Under the pieces are notes generated by a model. That model searched no databases and had not been told where the DNA came from. It saw nothing but the letters and a program-made list of their open reading frames with translations. Of a stretch of DNA of 64,000 bases, positions 35,564-45,161 are shown piece after piece. This DNA is from Rhyacophila brunnea. Lineage: Eukaryota > Arthropoda > Insecta > Trichoptera > Rhyacophilidae. The DNA lies in contig JAGYXB010001948.1 of NCBI GenBank assembly GCA_022495005.1, forward strand, positions 868,001 to 932,000. The letters run 5' to 3'. Positions within the stretch are counted from its first letter, which is position 1. Every line of letters starts with the position of its first letter. Both the position numbers and the translations under genes were made by a program.

Positions 35564-37789
35564 TAATTTATATAAGTAGCAAACTTATCATTCTGTTTTT
35601 TTTGTATGACCAGAAAGTATCGTAGTCTATCTCTAAAGAAACTGATATTATGTAATATTATATCAATAAATTATGGATGCCTACCTCAATATTTTCGCTC
35701 AGAAAAAGTCGCTAAAAAATCTTTAACCGACACCACCGGTTACAAATCGAAAAACATCAAAGCGATTTTGAAAGAGCCGTCGAAAAAATCCACCAATCAC
35801 TGATCGCAAAGCGTTTCCGAGCGCCATTTTATTATTCTATAATGGTTTTTCTACCACCAGTAAAAGCTGAAATATCGCTAACCCGTTTCCGCTGGAATTG
35901 GGATATGTATGACCCTATTACCGACTGTATTTTCTACCTCTTTCCTTTATGATGGCATGGGTACAATAATCACGCATGTTCAGTACATATTTCAAAGGAA
36001 AAAACATGTTTATGGTGGATATCAAAAATCCATAGCACTAGCAACGGACGAAAGAAAATCATCAAGATCAACCTTGAAATCTATAATAAACATAATGCTT
36101 ACATGTCAAAATTGGTTGCCATCGCTTTTTGAAGATTATTTTTCTCTTTTACTGATTGTAAAAATAATATGAAACTATTTTCAAATAAAAGTAGTTTAAA
36201 AATATACATCCTATACTATTGACGTTCACGATATTCAAAGATTAGGTCAGAACTGGTAATCTGGCATCCCTATAAGGAGTTAAATTCAGTAAAGTAATGA
36301 TATTTTAGTTTTTATTTTATTTTAAGATAAGCTTTAAAAACTGTAAGTTGTAACTATTTACCTGTCAATAGGTCTCTGGCCAAATTTCAAGAGGGGAAAA
36401 CGAATGTACGAGTATCATGCCATTTTCACCCGATGGGATGGATCGAAGATTGGGCCTGTTACTGAAATCGGCTCGGTCGTTATCACTTCTCCAGTTTAAA
36501 TTTGTTACCTCAATTTGTTTTAATTCCGCTACAAAATTGATAATTAGACTTACTATCCTATGCATGCATAGCATCATAATAAACAAACAACGACTTAAGA
36601 CCCCGTTCTATAGAAACTTAATGATTTATGACATATGATATATATGATAAACTTTATGACTTAATTTTTTTTTGTAAGGTGAATAGGAAAAGTTTAGACA
36701 AGTTCCAATATTTTCATTAGAAATGGAGGTAAATATTAATTGCACATTACGTGCACGTATCTAAATAGACTTTTTAATGAGTATTAGTTATTAGTAATCT
36801 GTTCAACGCAAATGTTATTAATTAGAATTGTTGAATAACGACTATAAATTTATTAATGTAGATTAACATTGCTTTCAGGTTAAAAAACTATTTTAGAAAT
36901 TAATATAAAATAACTTAAAATTCATAATATGTTTTCATTGATAAGCAGCAACAGCAGGATATATATTTTCAGTTGGTTTTTAACCTCATTCAAGGTTGTT
37001 TTTATAAAATTTGAGTAAATTTCTGTTATATTATTATATATTAAATTTAGTATAAAGGAAAACCACTTCACTGATTCGAATCTCTTTAAATATTACAATA
37101 AAATCATGAGGGTGACTATTATCTTTAATCATTTTTGTGACAGCAGTATTATTACATTAAAGAGGAACAAGCAAAAAAATGGTGACATCTTTTATTTAAA
37201 GACTTTTTTAAATTTTATTAATTTTGATGACTTTAAATTATTTTGTGTTTATGATCAATCATCTCAAGGTCATAAGTTAAAAATTTTTTCACATAGTAAA
37301 TGATAAATAATTGATTATTATTAAAAAAAAATGAGAGATCTAGCAACAATCTAACATATTATGCTTTATTCTTTTTATATTCGACATAGCAGAATTTTGA
37401 TTAGAATATGTTTATTATTGAGAAAGTTCTTTGTTTCATAATTGGTCGTAATATATTATTATAATCAATAGTAAGTTGTTTAAAAATATATTCTGCAAAA
37501 CCACATAGACTGCAAAACATAAATAGTACAGTTTATCTTAAAGGTGACTTAAAGCTAACATTGTCTCTAATATGGTACGCGGAATTAGAAAACCATAAAC
37601 CACATGATTTACTTAGTCTCTAATGAAACCAAGAGTAATATATATATATATATATTTGTATGTGTGTACATGTTTGTCATTTAATTAATAGTAATATTTG
37701 TCGGATTGTGGTTAAGTATTCCACATTATTTGTAAGGGTGTATTAAAAATAATTGGATTTAATTTATATTGCCCAAAACAATGAATAAT
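35564..37789. other. Anonymous DNA upstream of the complete LINE
   Basis: There are short open frames at 35606-35803 and 35909-36172, and a dyad of frames at 36365-36638, but none shows a recognisable domain. A (TA)n tract lies at 37638-37656. Confidence 0.4.
37638..37656. repeat. (TA)n microsatellite
   Basis: About nine TA units, 134 bp before the LINE 1 target duplication. Confidence 0.85.
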
Positions 37790-37800
37790 TATTAAAATGT
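37790..37800. repeat. Target-site duplication of LINE 1, left copy
   Basis: TATTAAAATGT, identical to 43134-43144. Confidence 0.92.
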
Positions 37801-38007
37801 GAGAGTTGCGCAGTGGACGCGAGCGCAAACAGTCGTGTCAACGAGCTGCGAGTACTAAATCCGTTTTATAGTGAATGTAGCAATACGTGCAGTGAAAATA
37901 TTTACTACCGTGCAAAAAAAAAAATATATATATATTTTTTCTAACTGTGTTTATCACAGTGTGGCAAGTGTCTCTGACTACAGGGACGCCACTCAAGAAC
38001 CCTCACA
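37801..38007 (+). promoter_or_regulatory. LINE 1 5'UTR with probable internal Pol II promoter
   Basis: These 207 bases precede ORF1. The first ~60 are much GC-richer than the flank. Non-LTR elements of this type carry promoters inside the 5'UTR so that each full copy is transcribed from its first base. AGTCGT at +31 to +36 fits the DPE consensus (RGWYVT) near the usual distance. No perfect initiator is evident at +1 (GAGAGTT), so the promoter assignment is inferred. Confidence 0.4.
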
Positions 38008-39189
38008 ATGTCCTCATATGCAAGAGTCACTCAACAAACACAGCTTCCAAAAAAAGATCAAGCCATCGTAATAGACGCCATAGATGGCCATACAATCCAA
38101 GAATACACAATTGCAGTTGGAAATATAGTAGAACCGTCTAATATTCGCTATGTGTCGCGAATATCACACAGTCGAGTATGTATTTACTTAAGCACGCAAG
38201 AAATCGTGGACAAACTGACAGATAATAAAACAAAAATTAATATCGGAACTAATGTACTTCTAATTCGGCCACTTATAACGAAATCGAAACGCATCATCAT
38301 TTCCAACGTTTGTCCGATAATCCCAAACCACGTAATTGAAAACAAACTGGAGGAACTCGACATCAAGCCGACCTCCCAAATCACTTATATAAAGGCAGGA
38401 ATTAGTGAGCCTGGTTACTCCCATATCTTAAGCTTTCGGAGGCAAGTTTATTTAGCTCCTGATGATGTACTTAAAATGCCCGAAAGCATGCAAGTCACAT
38501 ATGACAGTACTGCTTACTGGATCTATTTCTCAGCGGAAAAATTAACATGCTTCGTGTGCAAGAGCGAAGGACACTTGGCGAAATTTTGCAAAAATGCCGA
38601 GTCCCAGGTGGCTGCTCCTTCTCACCAAGCTCCAAGTGTCACTGTACATGAATTAACAAAAGAAAAACTATTACCGCAAGAAGACAACCCGGCAAAGAAA
38701 TTGAACACTGAAACCAGTAAAATGGCTCCACCGAATGCAGTAAAAAGACTTCTGGAGAATACAACCCCATCAGGAAGTACGTCGGATGAAAAAGAAAGCC
38801 CAACCATGGATACGGCGAGGTCAGTACGTTCACCTCGGCAAAAACTAAAAAAATCTAAGCAACAGGTAACGACTAATAGTGAATTAGTCGAGCATATGCT
38901 ACCAGCAAAGGAACATATCCTAAAAAATCACCTATCTTTTCCATTAACATATGAAACGCTACTGGATTTCCTGCAAAAGACACACGGAAATAAAAATATT
39001 GCGAAAATTGCCAACGATTTCACAACAGATATCCCTGCCCTTGAAAGAATGCTCACGGAAATATATGGACACCTAGAAGAACGTAGCCTAAAAAGCCGGA
39101 TAACTAGAATAAAAAAACGTTTACTAAACCAACACTTCACAACTTCAAGCGAAGACTTAAGCTCCATAGAGGACCAAGCTGTTGTTTAA
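38008..39189 (+). CDS. LINE 1 ORF1 protein (RNA-binding, single CCHC zinc knuckle)
   Basis: ORF1 is a 393-residue protein. Residues about 20-175 contain alternating beta/alpha-like blocks, such as RIIISNVCPIIPNHVIENKL and KPTSQITYIKAG, resembling an RRM-type fold. One C-x2-C-x4-H-x4-C knuckle follows at C181, C184, H189 and C194 (CFVCKSEGHLAKFC). The C-terminal ~200 residues are polar and lysine-rich. ORF1 proteins of this class coat the element RNA into the ribonucleoprotein used for reverse transcription. The start at 38008 is the first ATG in the frame, in the context CACAATGTCC. The stop is 16 bases before the ORF2 ATG in another frame, so ORF2 is probably reached by reinitiation. A single knuckle is fewer than the three I expect in the fly I factor. 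The frame is intact. Confidence 0.9.
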   Translation: MSSYARVTQQTQLPKKDQAIVIDAIDGHTIQEYTIAVGNIVEPSNIRYVSRISHSRVCIYLSTQEIVDKLTDNKTKINIGTNVLLIRPLITKSKRIIISNVCPIIPNHVIENKLEELDIKPTSQITYIKAGISEPGYSHILSFRRQVYLAPDDVLKMPESMQVTYDSTAYWIYFSAEKLTCFVCKSEGHLAKFCKNAESQVAAPSHQAPSVTVHELTKEKLLPQEDNPAKKLNTETSKMAPPNAVKRLLENTTPSGSTSDEKESPTMDTARSVRSPRQKLKKSKQQVTTNSELVEHMLPAKEHILKNHLSFPLTYETLLDFLQKTHGNKNIAKIANDFTTDIPALERMLTEIYGHLEERSLKSRITRIKKRLLNQHFTTSSEDLSSIEDQAVV

Positions 39190-39205
39190 ACTCAATATTA
39201 CTATC

Positions 39206-42200
39206 ATGGACCACCAAACTATAATAACAACTCTCAGAATCCTGTTTTGGAACGCGAGAAGCTTGATGAGGCGTAAGTACGAGATGCAAGACATTATGCG
39301 CAACATCGATATATTTGTGGCTGTTGAATCATGGCTCGACCCGTCGTCGCCATTCAATATTCCAGGTTTCGTGACATATAGAAGAGATAGAACTCACTCT
39401 AAAGGAGGAGGGATCGTAATTTTGGTCCGGAAAAATATTGCCTTCGCTGAAATTAAAAATATTAAATCGCCCGATATTTCGGTAGAAATATGTGGCATTA
39501 AAATCAATAATATTAATCCATCTTTAGATATCATAATATGCTATAGAACTCCAGGTCTTACACTCTCTCAGGTGCAATGGAACACAATTGTTGAAAATGT
39601 GAACAAAAATAATCACTGTTTATTAATGGGTGATTTTAACGCCCATAACAGTATATGGAACTGCACTGAAACAAACACGAACGGGGTAAGATTTCTTGAC
39701 AGTATTACACAACATGACTTGATGATTCATAACATCAATTCACATACACGGATAGATCTGCATAGAAACAAAAAATCTAATATTGATCTTGTTCTCTCTA
39801 CATTAAATGTAGCTGACAAAATAGATGTTCAGGTTAGTAATGAGACAGTAGGCTCAGATCACTTCCCTATATCAATTAACGTAAATATAGAAAAATTCCA
39901 TTACAAAAAAAAAACATTCAAACTCAAGTCCCTTAAAACTGACTGGCCTCAAGTCACGCATATTTTAGAAAATTCGTACCCGGAATTTATTTCAGATAGC
40001 TATAAGCAGATGACTGCAAGCCAAAAATATGATACATTTACAAGTATCTTATCTGAATCTATAAAAACTAGCACTCCCTCAAAAAAAAAATCTAAATCAA
40101 ATAAATACAGCAATCCAGCATCCTGGTGGGATGCTGAGTGTTATAAAATTAAAAGGTTAAGAAAAGCTGCATATAAAAAATGGGAACACACTCTGGAATT
40201 ACAGGATTTAATTAACTATAAAAAAGCTTGTTCGACAGCAATAAAAACATTTAGATCCAAAAAAAGAATAAATTTTAAAAATTTTGCTTCTAGTATCGAT
40301 CACAGGACTGACTCTGGATTCGTTTGGAACAAATGTAAAATTTTTAAAAACAATTGGATTAAAGTTAACCCTACGCATGTGACAGACAATTTACAAACCG
40401 AAGAAAAAATCAAAATCGCTTTAAATAAGATATGTCCACCTTGGGCTCCCACTGACCCAAATTGGGAGCCGATATGCGGTGAAAATATTTTTTTTGATTG
40501 CACTTTTAACCTCATTGAGTTTAACACAGCTCTAAACTCAACTAATCCAAAGTCAGCCCCTGGTATGGACGGCATAGATTACGATATACTACAAAAAATC
40601 CCCGTTAAATACAAACTAATCCTGTTAGATATATTTAATGAAATGTTTAATTCAAGTGACTATCCATCCAAATGGAAAGAATCATTTGTTCATTTTATTA
40701 ACAAAACAGATGGGAAAAGCGTGCGACCAATATCTTTATGTTCCTGCCTAAGCAAACTGTTTGAAACCCTTATAAAATACAGGCTGCAATGGTGGGTGGA
40801 ATATCATAATATATTACCTAATAGCCAAACAGGATTCAGAAAAGGTAGATCATGTATTGATAACTTACTTAATTTAACGCTATACGTAGATGAAGCTATG
40901 TTAAACCAAAACGATGTACTAGCCGCGTTTCTTGACGTATGTGGTGCTTTTGATAATGTAAATAGCGATATATTACTGACAAAACTAGCTTCGATTGGTT
41001 GTTCAGAAAAAATAATCAAATTCATTAAATTTAGTTCTCACGAAAGATATATCCATGCTGATGTACTTAGAGAAGATTACAGAATTGTTTACAAAGGAGT
41101 ACCTCAAGGAGGGGTGCTTAGCCCGCTCCTGTATGCAATATATGTATCTGGGATCACAGAGAATATACCGAAATGTGTAGAAATTTCGCAATTTGCAGAT
41201 GATATTGGAATTTATACAAGTATCACACCTGTCGAATTAGGTCGAGACACTATAGAAAACTCGGTCAATATAATTAAAAAAGAACTTCATAACTTAGGCC
41301 TGGAACTTTCTCCGCAAAAAACGGTATTGATTCACTTCAATAAAAAAAACATTGAGCCTGGGAAAATCGGCATCAAAATTGATAACTGCACAATCAAATC
41401 TTCTGAGACCGTCCGCTTTCTAGGCGTTATTTTTGATCATAAAATGACTTTTATTCCTCAAATTAACCAAATTCAAAAGAAATGCAATCGTGCACTAAAT
41501 ATAATCAAATTCTTGTGTGGCACTTGGTGGGGCTCCAACCCGGAAACATTGATATTATTGTACAAGAGCTTCGTTCGCTCCGTAATTGACTATGCTAGCT
41601 TTGTGTACTTTCCTACTCGTAAAGATCTAATTGACAAAATAGAAGGAATACAATATACAGCTGTGAGAGCTGCACTAGGATATCGCATTAGTACGCCAAA
41701 AAATATTTTGCTTGCTGAGTCTAAGCTCACCCTTATTTTAGAACGTACAAAATTTCTGTGTAATTGCTACTTGAGTAAAACACTATCAAATAGCGGTTCA
41801 CAAACGTATGATAAAATTCGTAATAGTTATAATCTTTTTAAAAAGAAAAAGCACAAAAGAAAAATAAAAAGGGTCTTACGCTGTTGTATCGAAAATATAA
41901 TGGACATTAGTGGCCAGATAAATATTCAAAATAATTATACACCGTACTGCCATGAATACAAAACAACATTTACTTCGATTGACATAAATACTGAGTTAGG
42001 CCACAGTCTTAAAAGTTCCAATAATCCTAATTTAGAAATAAACAATATCATTTCTCGGGGTGGTTTGTGTGCAATTTATACAGATGGCAGTAAAGTTCAA
42101 GATTCCCCTTCAGTTGGAACTGCATGTATTTGTCCGGAATTGGATATTCAAATAAAAAGAAACATTAATCAAAATGCATCTGTATTTACTGCGGAATGTA

Positions 42201-42949
42201 TTGCTTTGAATGATGCACTTGACATAGCGCTCAAACACGTCAACAAAAATATAATCATTTTTACGGACTCACTCAGTGCTCTCCAATGTCTACTTTTTCC
42301 AAAATTTGGCGTAAAAACCAATTTATATATACTTGAGATTAAAAAAAGGTTTAACAAATTTATACAAACAACTTCAAATAACAGCAAAATTACATTCTAC
42401 TGGATTCCTTCACACGTTGGAATTCTGGGGAACGAGAACGCAGATAGCCTTGCAAAAACAGCAACTCTTGAGAGGAGCAGTGATAAACTCCCCATACCGT
42501 ATACAGACGTTTTTGAAACATTCAAGAAAATAGCCAAAACTGAAACAGATAGTTTATTAAAAGAACAAGGTCTAACAAAGGGGAAAAAGTACTTTCAAAG
42601 TTATTACAATCCTGAAACCAAACCATGGTATACCAATAAAATGCTAAATAGAGAAACAATCGTCACAATCAATTGCTGCAGAGCAGACCATTATAATCTT
42701 GCCTCATCCCTGGCTCGCTTGGGTATAATAAATGACCCTGGGTGCCGGTGCGGAAGTGAGACTGAAGATGTTAACCACGTAGTTTGGCAATGTTCTTTGT
42801 ATGACACCCAGAGACAGCGGCTTCTTAAAGATTTAAGTAAACAAAACTACCAATTGCCACTGGATCTCACGATATTTTTGGCTCGGCCGAATATCAAGGC
42901 GTTCCAGTGTGTCCAAATGTTTCTGAGTGAGTGTGGCCTACAAGTCTAA
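39206..42949 (+). CDS. LINE 1 ORF2 polyprotein: APE endonuclease, reverse transcriptase, RNase H
   Basis: ORF2 has 1247 residues from the ATG at 39206; the frame also extends 8 codons upstream without an ATG. Domains in order follow. Endonuclease, residues ~10-235: WNARSL, VESWLD, GDFNAHN (GDFN 142-145) and SDH 217-219. Reverse transcriptase, ~430-760: SAPGMDGIDYDIL, RPISLCSCLSKLFE, QTGFRKGRSCIDN, AAFLDVCGAFDNV, GVPQGGVLSPLLYA and the FADD box at 663-666. RNase H, ~950-1090: TDGS 959-962, TAECIAL, FTDSLSAL and YWIPSHVGILGNENAD. Last is a zinc motif, C1180-x-C1182-x8-H1191-x4-C1196. It would nick chromosomal DNA, prime on it, copy element RNA and remove the RNA strand. Every catalytic residue I can check is present, so the protein may be functional. 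It is related to the truncated ORF at 9461. Confidence 0.95.
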   Translation: MDHQTIITTLRILFWNARSLMRRKYEMQDIMRNIDIFVAVESWLDPSSPFNIPGFVTYRRDRTHSKGGGIVILVRKNIAFAEIKNIKSPDISVEICGIKINNINPSLDIIICYRTPGLTLSQVQWNTIVENVNKNNHCLLMGDFNAHNSIWNCTETNTNGVRFLDSITQHDLMIHNINSHTRIDLHRNKKSNIDLVLSTLNVADKIDVQVSNETVGSDHFPISINVNIEKFHYKKKTFKLKSLKTDWPQVTHILENSYPEFISDSYKQMTASQKYDTFTSILSESIKTSTPSKKKSKSNKYSNPASWWDAECYKIKRLRKAAYKKWEHTLELQDLINYKKACSTAIKTFRSKKRINFKNFASSIDHRTDSGFVWNKCKIFKNNWIKVNPTHVTDNLQTEEKIKIALNKICPPWAPTDPNWEPICGENIFFDCTFNLIEFNTALNSTNPKSAPGMDGIDYDILQKIPVKYKLILLDIFNEMFNSSDYPSKWKESFVHFINKTDGKSVRPISLCSCLSKLFETLIKYRLQWWVEYHNILPNSQTGFRKGRSCIDNLLNLTLYVDEAMLNQNDVLAAFLDVCGAFDNVNSDILLTKLASIGCSEKIIKFIKFSSHERYIHADVLREDYRIVYKGVPQGGVLSPLLYAIYVSGITENIPKCVEISQFADDIGIYTSITPVELGRDTIENSVNIIKKELHNLGLELSPQKTVLIHFNKKNIEPGKIGIKIDNCTIKSSETVRFLGVIFDHKMTFIPQINQIQKKCNRALNIIKFLCGTWWGSNPETLILLYKSFVRSVIDYASFVYFPTRKDLIDKIEGIQYTAVRAALGYRISTPKNILLAESKLTLILERTKFLCNCYLSKTLSNSGSQTYDKIRNSYNLFKKKKHKRKIKRVLRCCIENIMDISGQINIQNNYTPYCHEYKTTFTSIDINTELGHSLKSSNNPNLEINNIISRGGLCAIYTDGSKVQDSPSVGTACICPELDIQIKRNINQNASVFTAECIALNDALDIALKHVNKNIIIFTDSLSALQCLLFPKFGVKTNLYILEIKKRFNKFIQTTSNNSKITFYWIPSHVGILGNENADSLAKTATLERSSDKLPIPYTDVFETFKKIAKTETDSLLKEQGLTKGKKYFQSYYNPETKPWYTNKMLNRETIVTINCCRADHYNLASSLARLGIINDPGCRCGSETEDVNHVVWQCSLYDTQRQRLLKDLSKQNYQLPLDLTIFLARPNIKAFQCVQMFLSECGLQV

Positions 42950-43099
42950 ACTTCTTTTCTTTTTCTCTTTTTTTTTTCTTCTTCCTCTACCGTAAATTTG
43001 TATTGTAATAACTGTATGAGAAATTATTGTTACAATGTGTATATATAGTGTATGTTAAAAAGTAAAGCTAAATAAGACTCAATTGAGACTTCAGAGCTT

Positions 43100-43100
43100 A

Positions 43101-43105
<5 letters not shown>
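43100..43105 (+). terminator. Polyadenylation signal of LINE 1
   Basis: AATAAA lies at the very end of the 3'UTR, merging into the 31-nt A tract. Confidence 0.75.
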
Positions 43106-43133
<28 letters not shown>

Positions 43134-43136
<3 letters not shown>

Positions 43137-43144
43137 TAAAATGT
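43134..43144. repeat. Target-site duplication of LINE 1, right copy
   Basis: TATTAAAATGT, immediately after the poly(A) tail. Confidence 0.92.
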
Positions 43145-44363
43145 CATTATTATTTTTTGTGAAAAATATTATTGTAATAAAACAGGTGGTAATTAATCAG
43201 TAATTAAGAAAATTGTTGTTGGGCTGAAAAAAAAAGATTTATATCACTATTACTATAATTTAATCCCATAAACGAATAATGCAATCCTAAATAAAATGCC
43301 AATATTTACAACCCTATTTAAAATTAATACATCTATTTTATATGCTTATTTTATCATTTCTAAACAAATGACTAAACAACTAAACATGTTGAATTCTATA
43401 ATGAAATTCACATTTTCGCGAACCATAAATCACAACATTTAAATGGTAATTATGTATTTAGCCAAGCTTAAAAGATTCTTATTGGTGTTGACAACCCTAT
43501 TGAAAAAAAATGTAGTTAAAGTCTTCTTCTTCTTTTTTTCTACTCGGCTTGGAAAAATAGTAAAATGTAAATAGGATATGTTTACTAATTTTAATTAAAA
43601 CTGAGGCACTGTAAGATAAGAAAATTCAACTTGTAAAGTAGTTGTATTTATTTAGTGTGCCCTAAAATTGGTTCATAGCTAATTAAGATATGTAAAAAAT
43701 AGGTTGTGCTTTAAATATTAATGTAGAATATGGTGTCCTGATAATATTTGTCGAAGAAATTATAAAATTTGTGCTGAATTATTAGAATTAATGCGATAAA
43801 AAATTAAGTAAAAAACATCAGAAAACGATAAAAACGGTTAAGGTCTAAAATGTTTAAAACTGTATTCTATCATAAAGTGTTTAAGGATTAAGTTATACAT
43901 ATATTTAATTATACATACCATGTATGTTTAACCGACGTTATACGAGATAATTAAAATATAAATTTTATTTAAATTATACATAAAATTTAAATACCAAGCC
44001 ACTTTTTTTAAATATGAGGGTGATATTGTTTTCTGTAGTTTTAAAATAAAGGTGAACTAAATTCCAAAAGTGTCTATTTTCAAAAAATCGTTAGTAAATT
44101 TTGTAACAAACGTAAATTTAAAACAAAAAAATCAGAATACAGTAAATTTTTTAATTTTCGTTTAATTAAGTATATAGAATTTTGAAATAAAAAAATAAAT
44201 TTAAACATAGATATGAAAAAGAAAATATTAAAGTATATAGAATTACAGCTATTGTTAGTATAGGAAGGTTTTGGTATGTATTTTTTTCCGTTGTATGGAT
44301 ACGAATTGCTAGGTTTTTGAATAATTCTTTTTCTAATTAATGGACGTGTTGGTAGTTTTCTAC
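43145..44363. other. Anonymous AT-rich DNA
   Basis: No feature recognised between LINE 1 and the next element. Confidence 0.4.
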
Positions 44364-44367
44364 TTAA

Positions 44368-45161
44368 GGGGGGACATGCTCGTCGAAGGTCAAAATTGAG
44401 TTTTTATTATATTTTCAAACCATGATACTGGACACTCCTTAAACGTTGTAGATAATCTATTTATATAATTTTGAAGCCTTATTATACTTTATAGTTATTT
44501 TAAACATTTGATGACTGCATAAAGTATTTTTGTTACATAAAATAGTATTCTTTTAAACCTCTCGCTCTAATGTTTTAGAATATAGTCATATTTCGGTACA
44601 TAACTGTGCAGTGGTGTTAAGATTTTTTACATTTATTAATTTTTAAACGCATTTATAAAACCATTAGTATAATTTATTACGAGATAATTTTTGTAAAATA
44701 TTCACGATAAAAAATTATATTGATAATCTCTGTGATCCCAAATTTTACAAGAATTAGGCATTTTATTATTTAAAAAATCGGCAAGATTAAGACATTTGAA
44801 GATGATTCTAAAGATACTTATTATAAGCTATGTTTTTGACCATTCAAGTGTGATAAACATCTTATGAATATGATTGCTTTATAATAATTATTGACCTAAG
44901 AATAAGGTAGTGTTTTTTTGAAATACGCCATTTCTTTTGGCATTCCCCAATGGTTAAGCTACAACATACGGCCGTAGCCATAAATTGACGAACTATAATT
45001 AAAGTAGGGAGTAAAATTATGTTAACGCGCGTGTTTAAACTATATAAATAGGCTTCAAAATTATATAAATAGATTATCTACAACGTTTAAGGAGTGTCCA
45101 GGATCATGGTTTGAAAATACGATAAAAACTCAATTTTGACCTACGACGAGCACGTGGGCCG
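44368..45161. mobile_element. TTAA-flanked inverted-repeat element, copy 3 (most complete, 794 bp)
   Basis: The left terminal repeat (44368-44477) begins GGGGGGACATGCTCGTCG after TTAA (44364-44367). The right one (45053-45161) is its reverse complement with about two mismatches over ~100 bp. The outermost right bases are altered (CACGTGGGCC instead of CATGTCCCCCC), followed by GTTAA as in copy 1. The ~570-bp interior aligns with 25563-26193 and has no open frame of note. It is non-autonomous, of unknown superfamily; TTAA at the edges hints at piggyBac-like integration. Confidence 0.82.

Larger units (their letters stand above)
37801..43133 (+). mobile_element. Complete non-LTR retrotransposon, I-group type with RNase H (LINE 1, 5333 bp)
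   Basis: Layout: 5'UTR 37801-38007, ORF1 38008-39189, ORF2 39206-42949, 3'UTR with AATAAA at 43100-43105 running into a poly(A) tract of 31 (43103-43133). The 11-mer TATTAAAATGT occurs exactly at both edges (37790-37800 and 43134-43144), a perfect target-site duplication. Both ORFs are free of stops and frameshifts and all catalytic motifs expected are visible. Together these say a full-length, recent insertion. An RNase H domain plus APE endonuclease places it in the I-group clades (I, LOA, Outcast and relatives); I cannot choose among them without a tree. Confidence 0.95.

Noticed and set aside
35606..35803. 65-codon frame (MTRKYRSLSLKK...) as a gene
   Set aside because: Lysine/serine-rich without a recognisable domain, no repeats or splice context; length expected by chance in AT-rich DNA.
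37106..37303. 65-codon frame upstream of LINE 1 as an extra ORF
   Set aside because: It lies outside the target duplication, so it is not part of the element, and shows no domain.
42169..42387. Minus-strand frames within LINE 1 ORF2
   Set aside because: Antisense shadows of the RNase H domain; several similar ones across ORF1 and ORF2 were dropped for the same reason.
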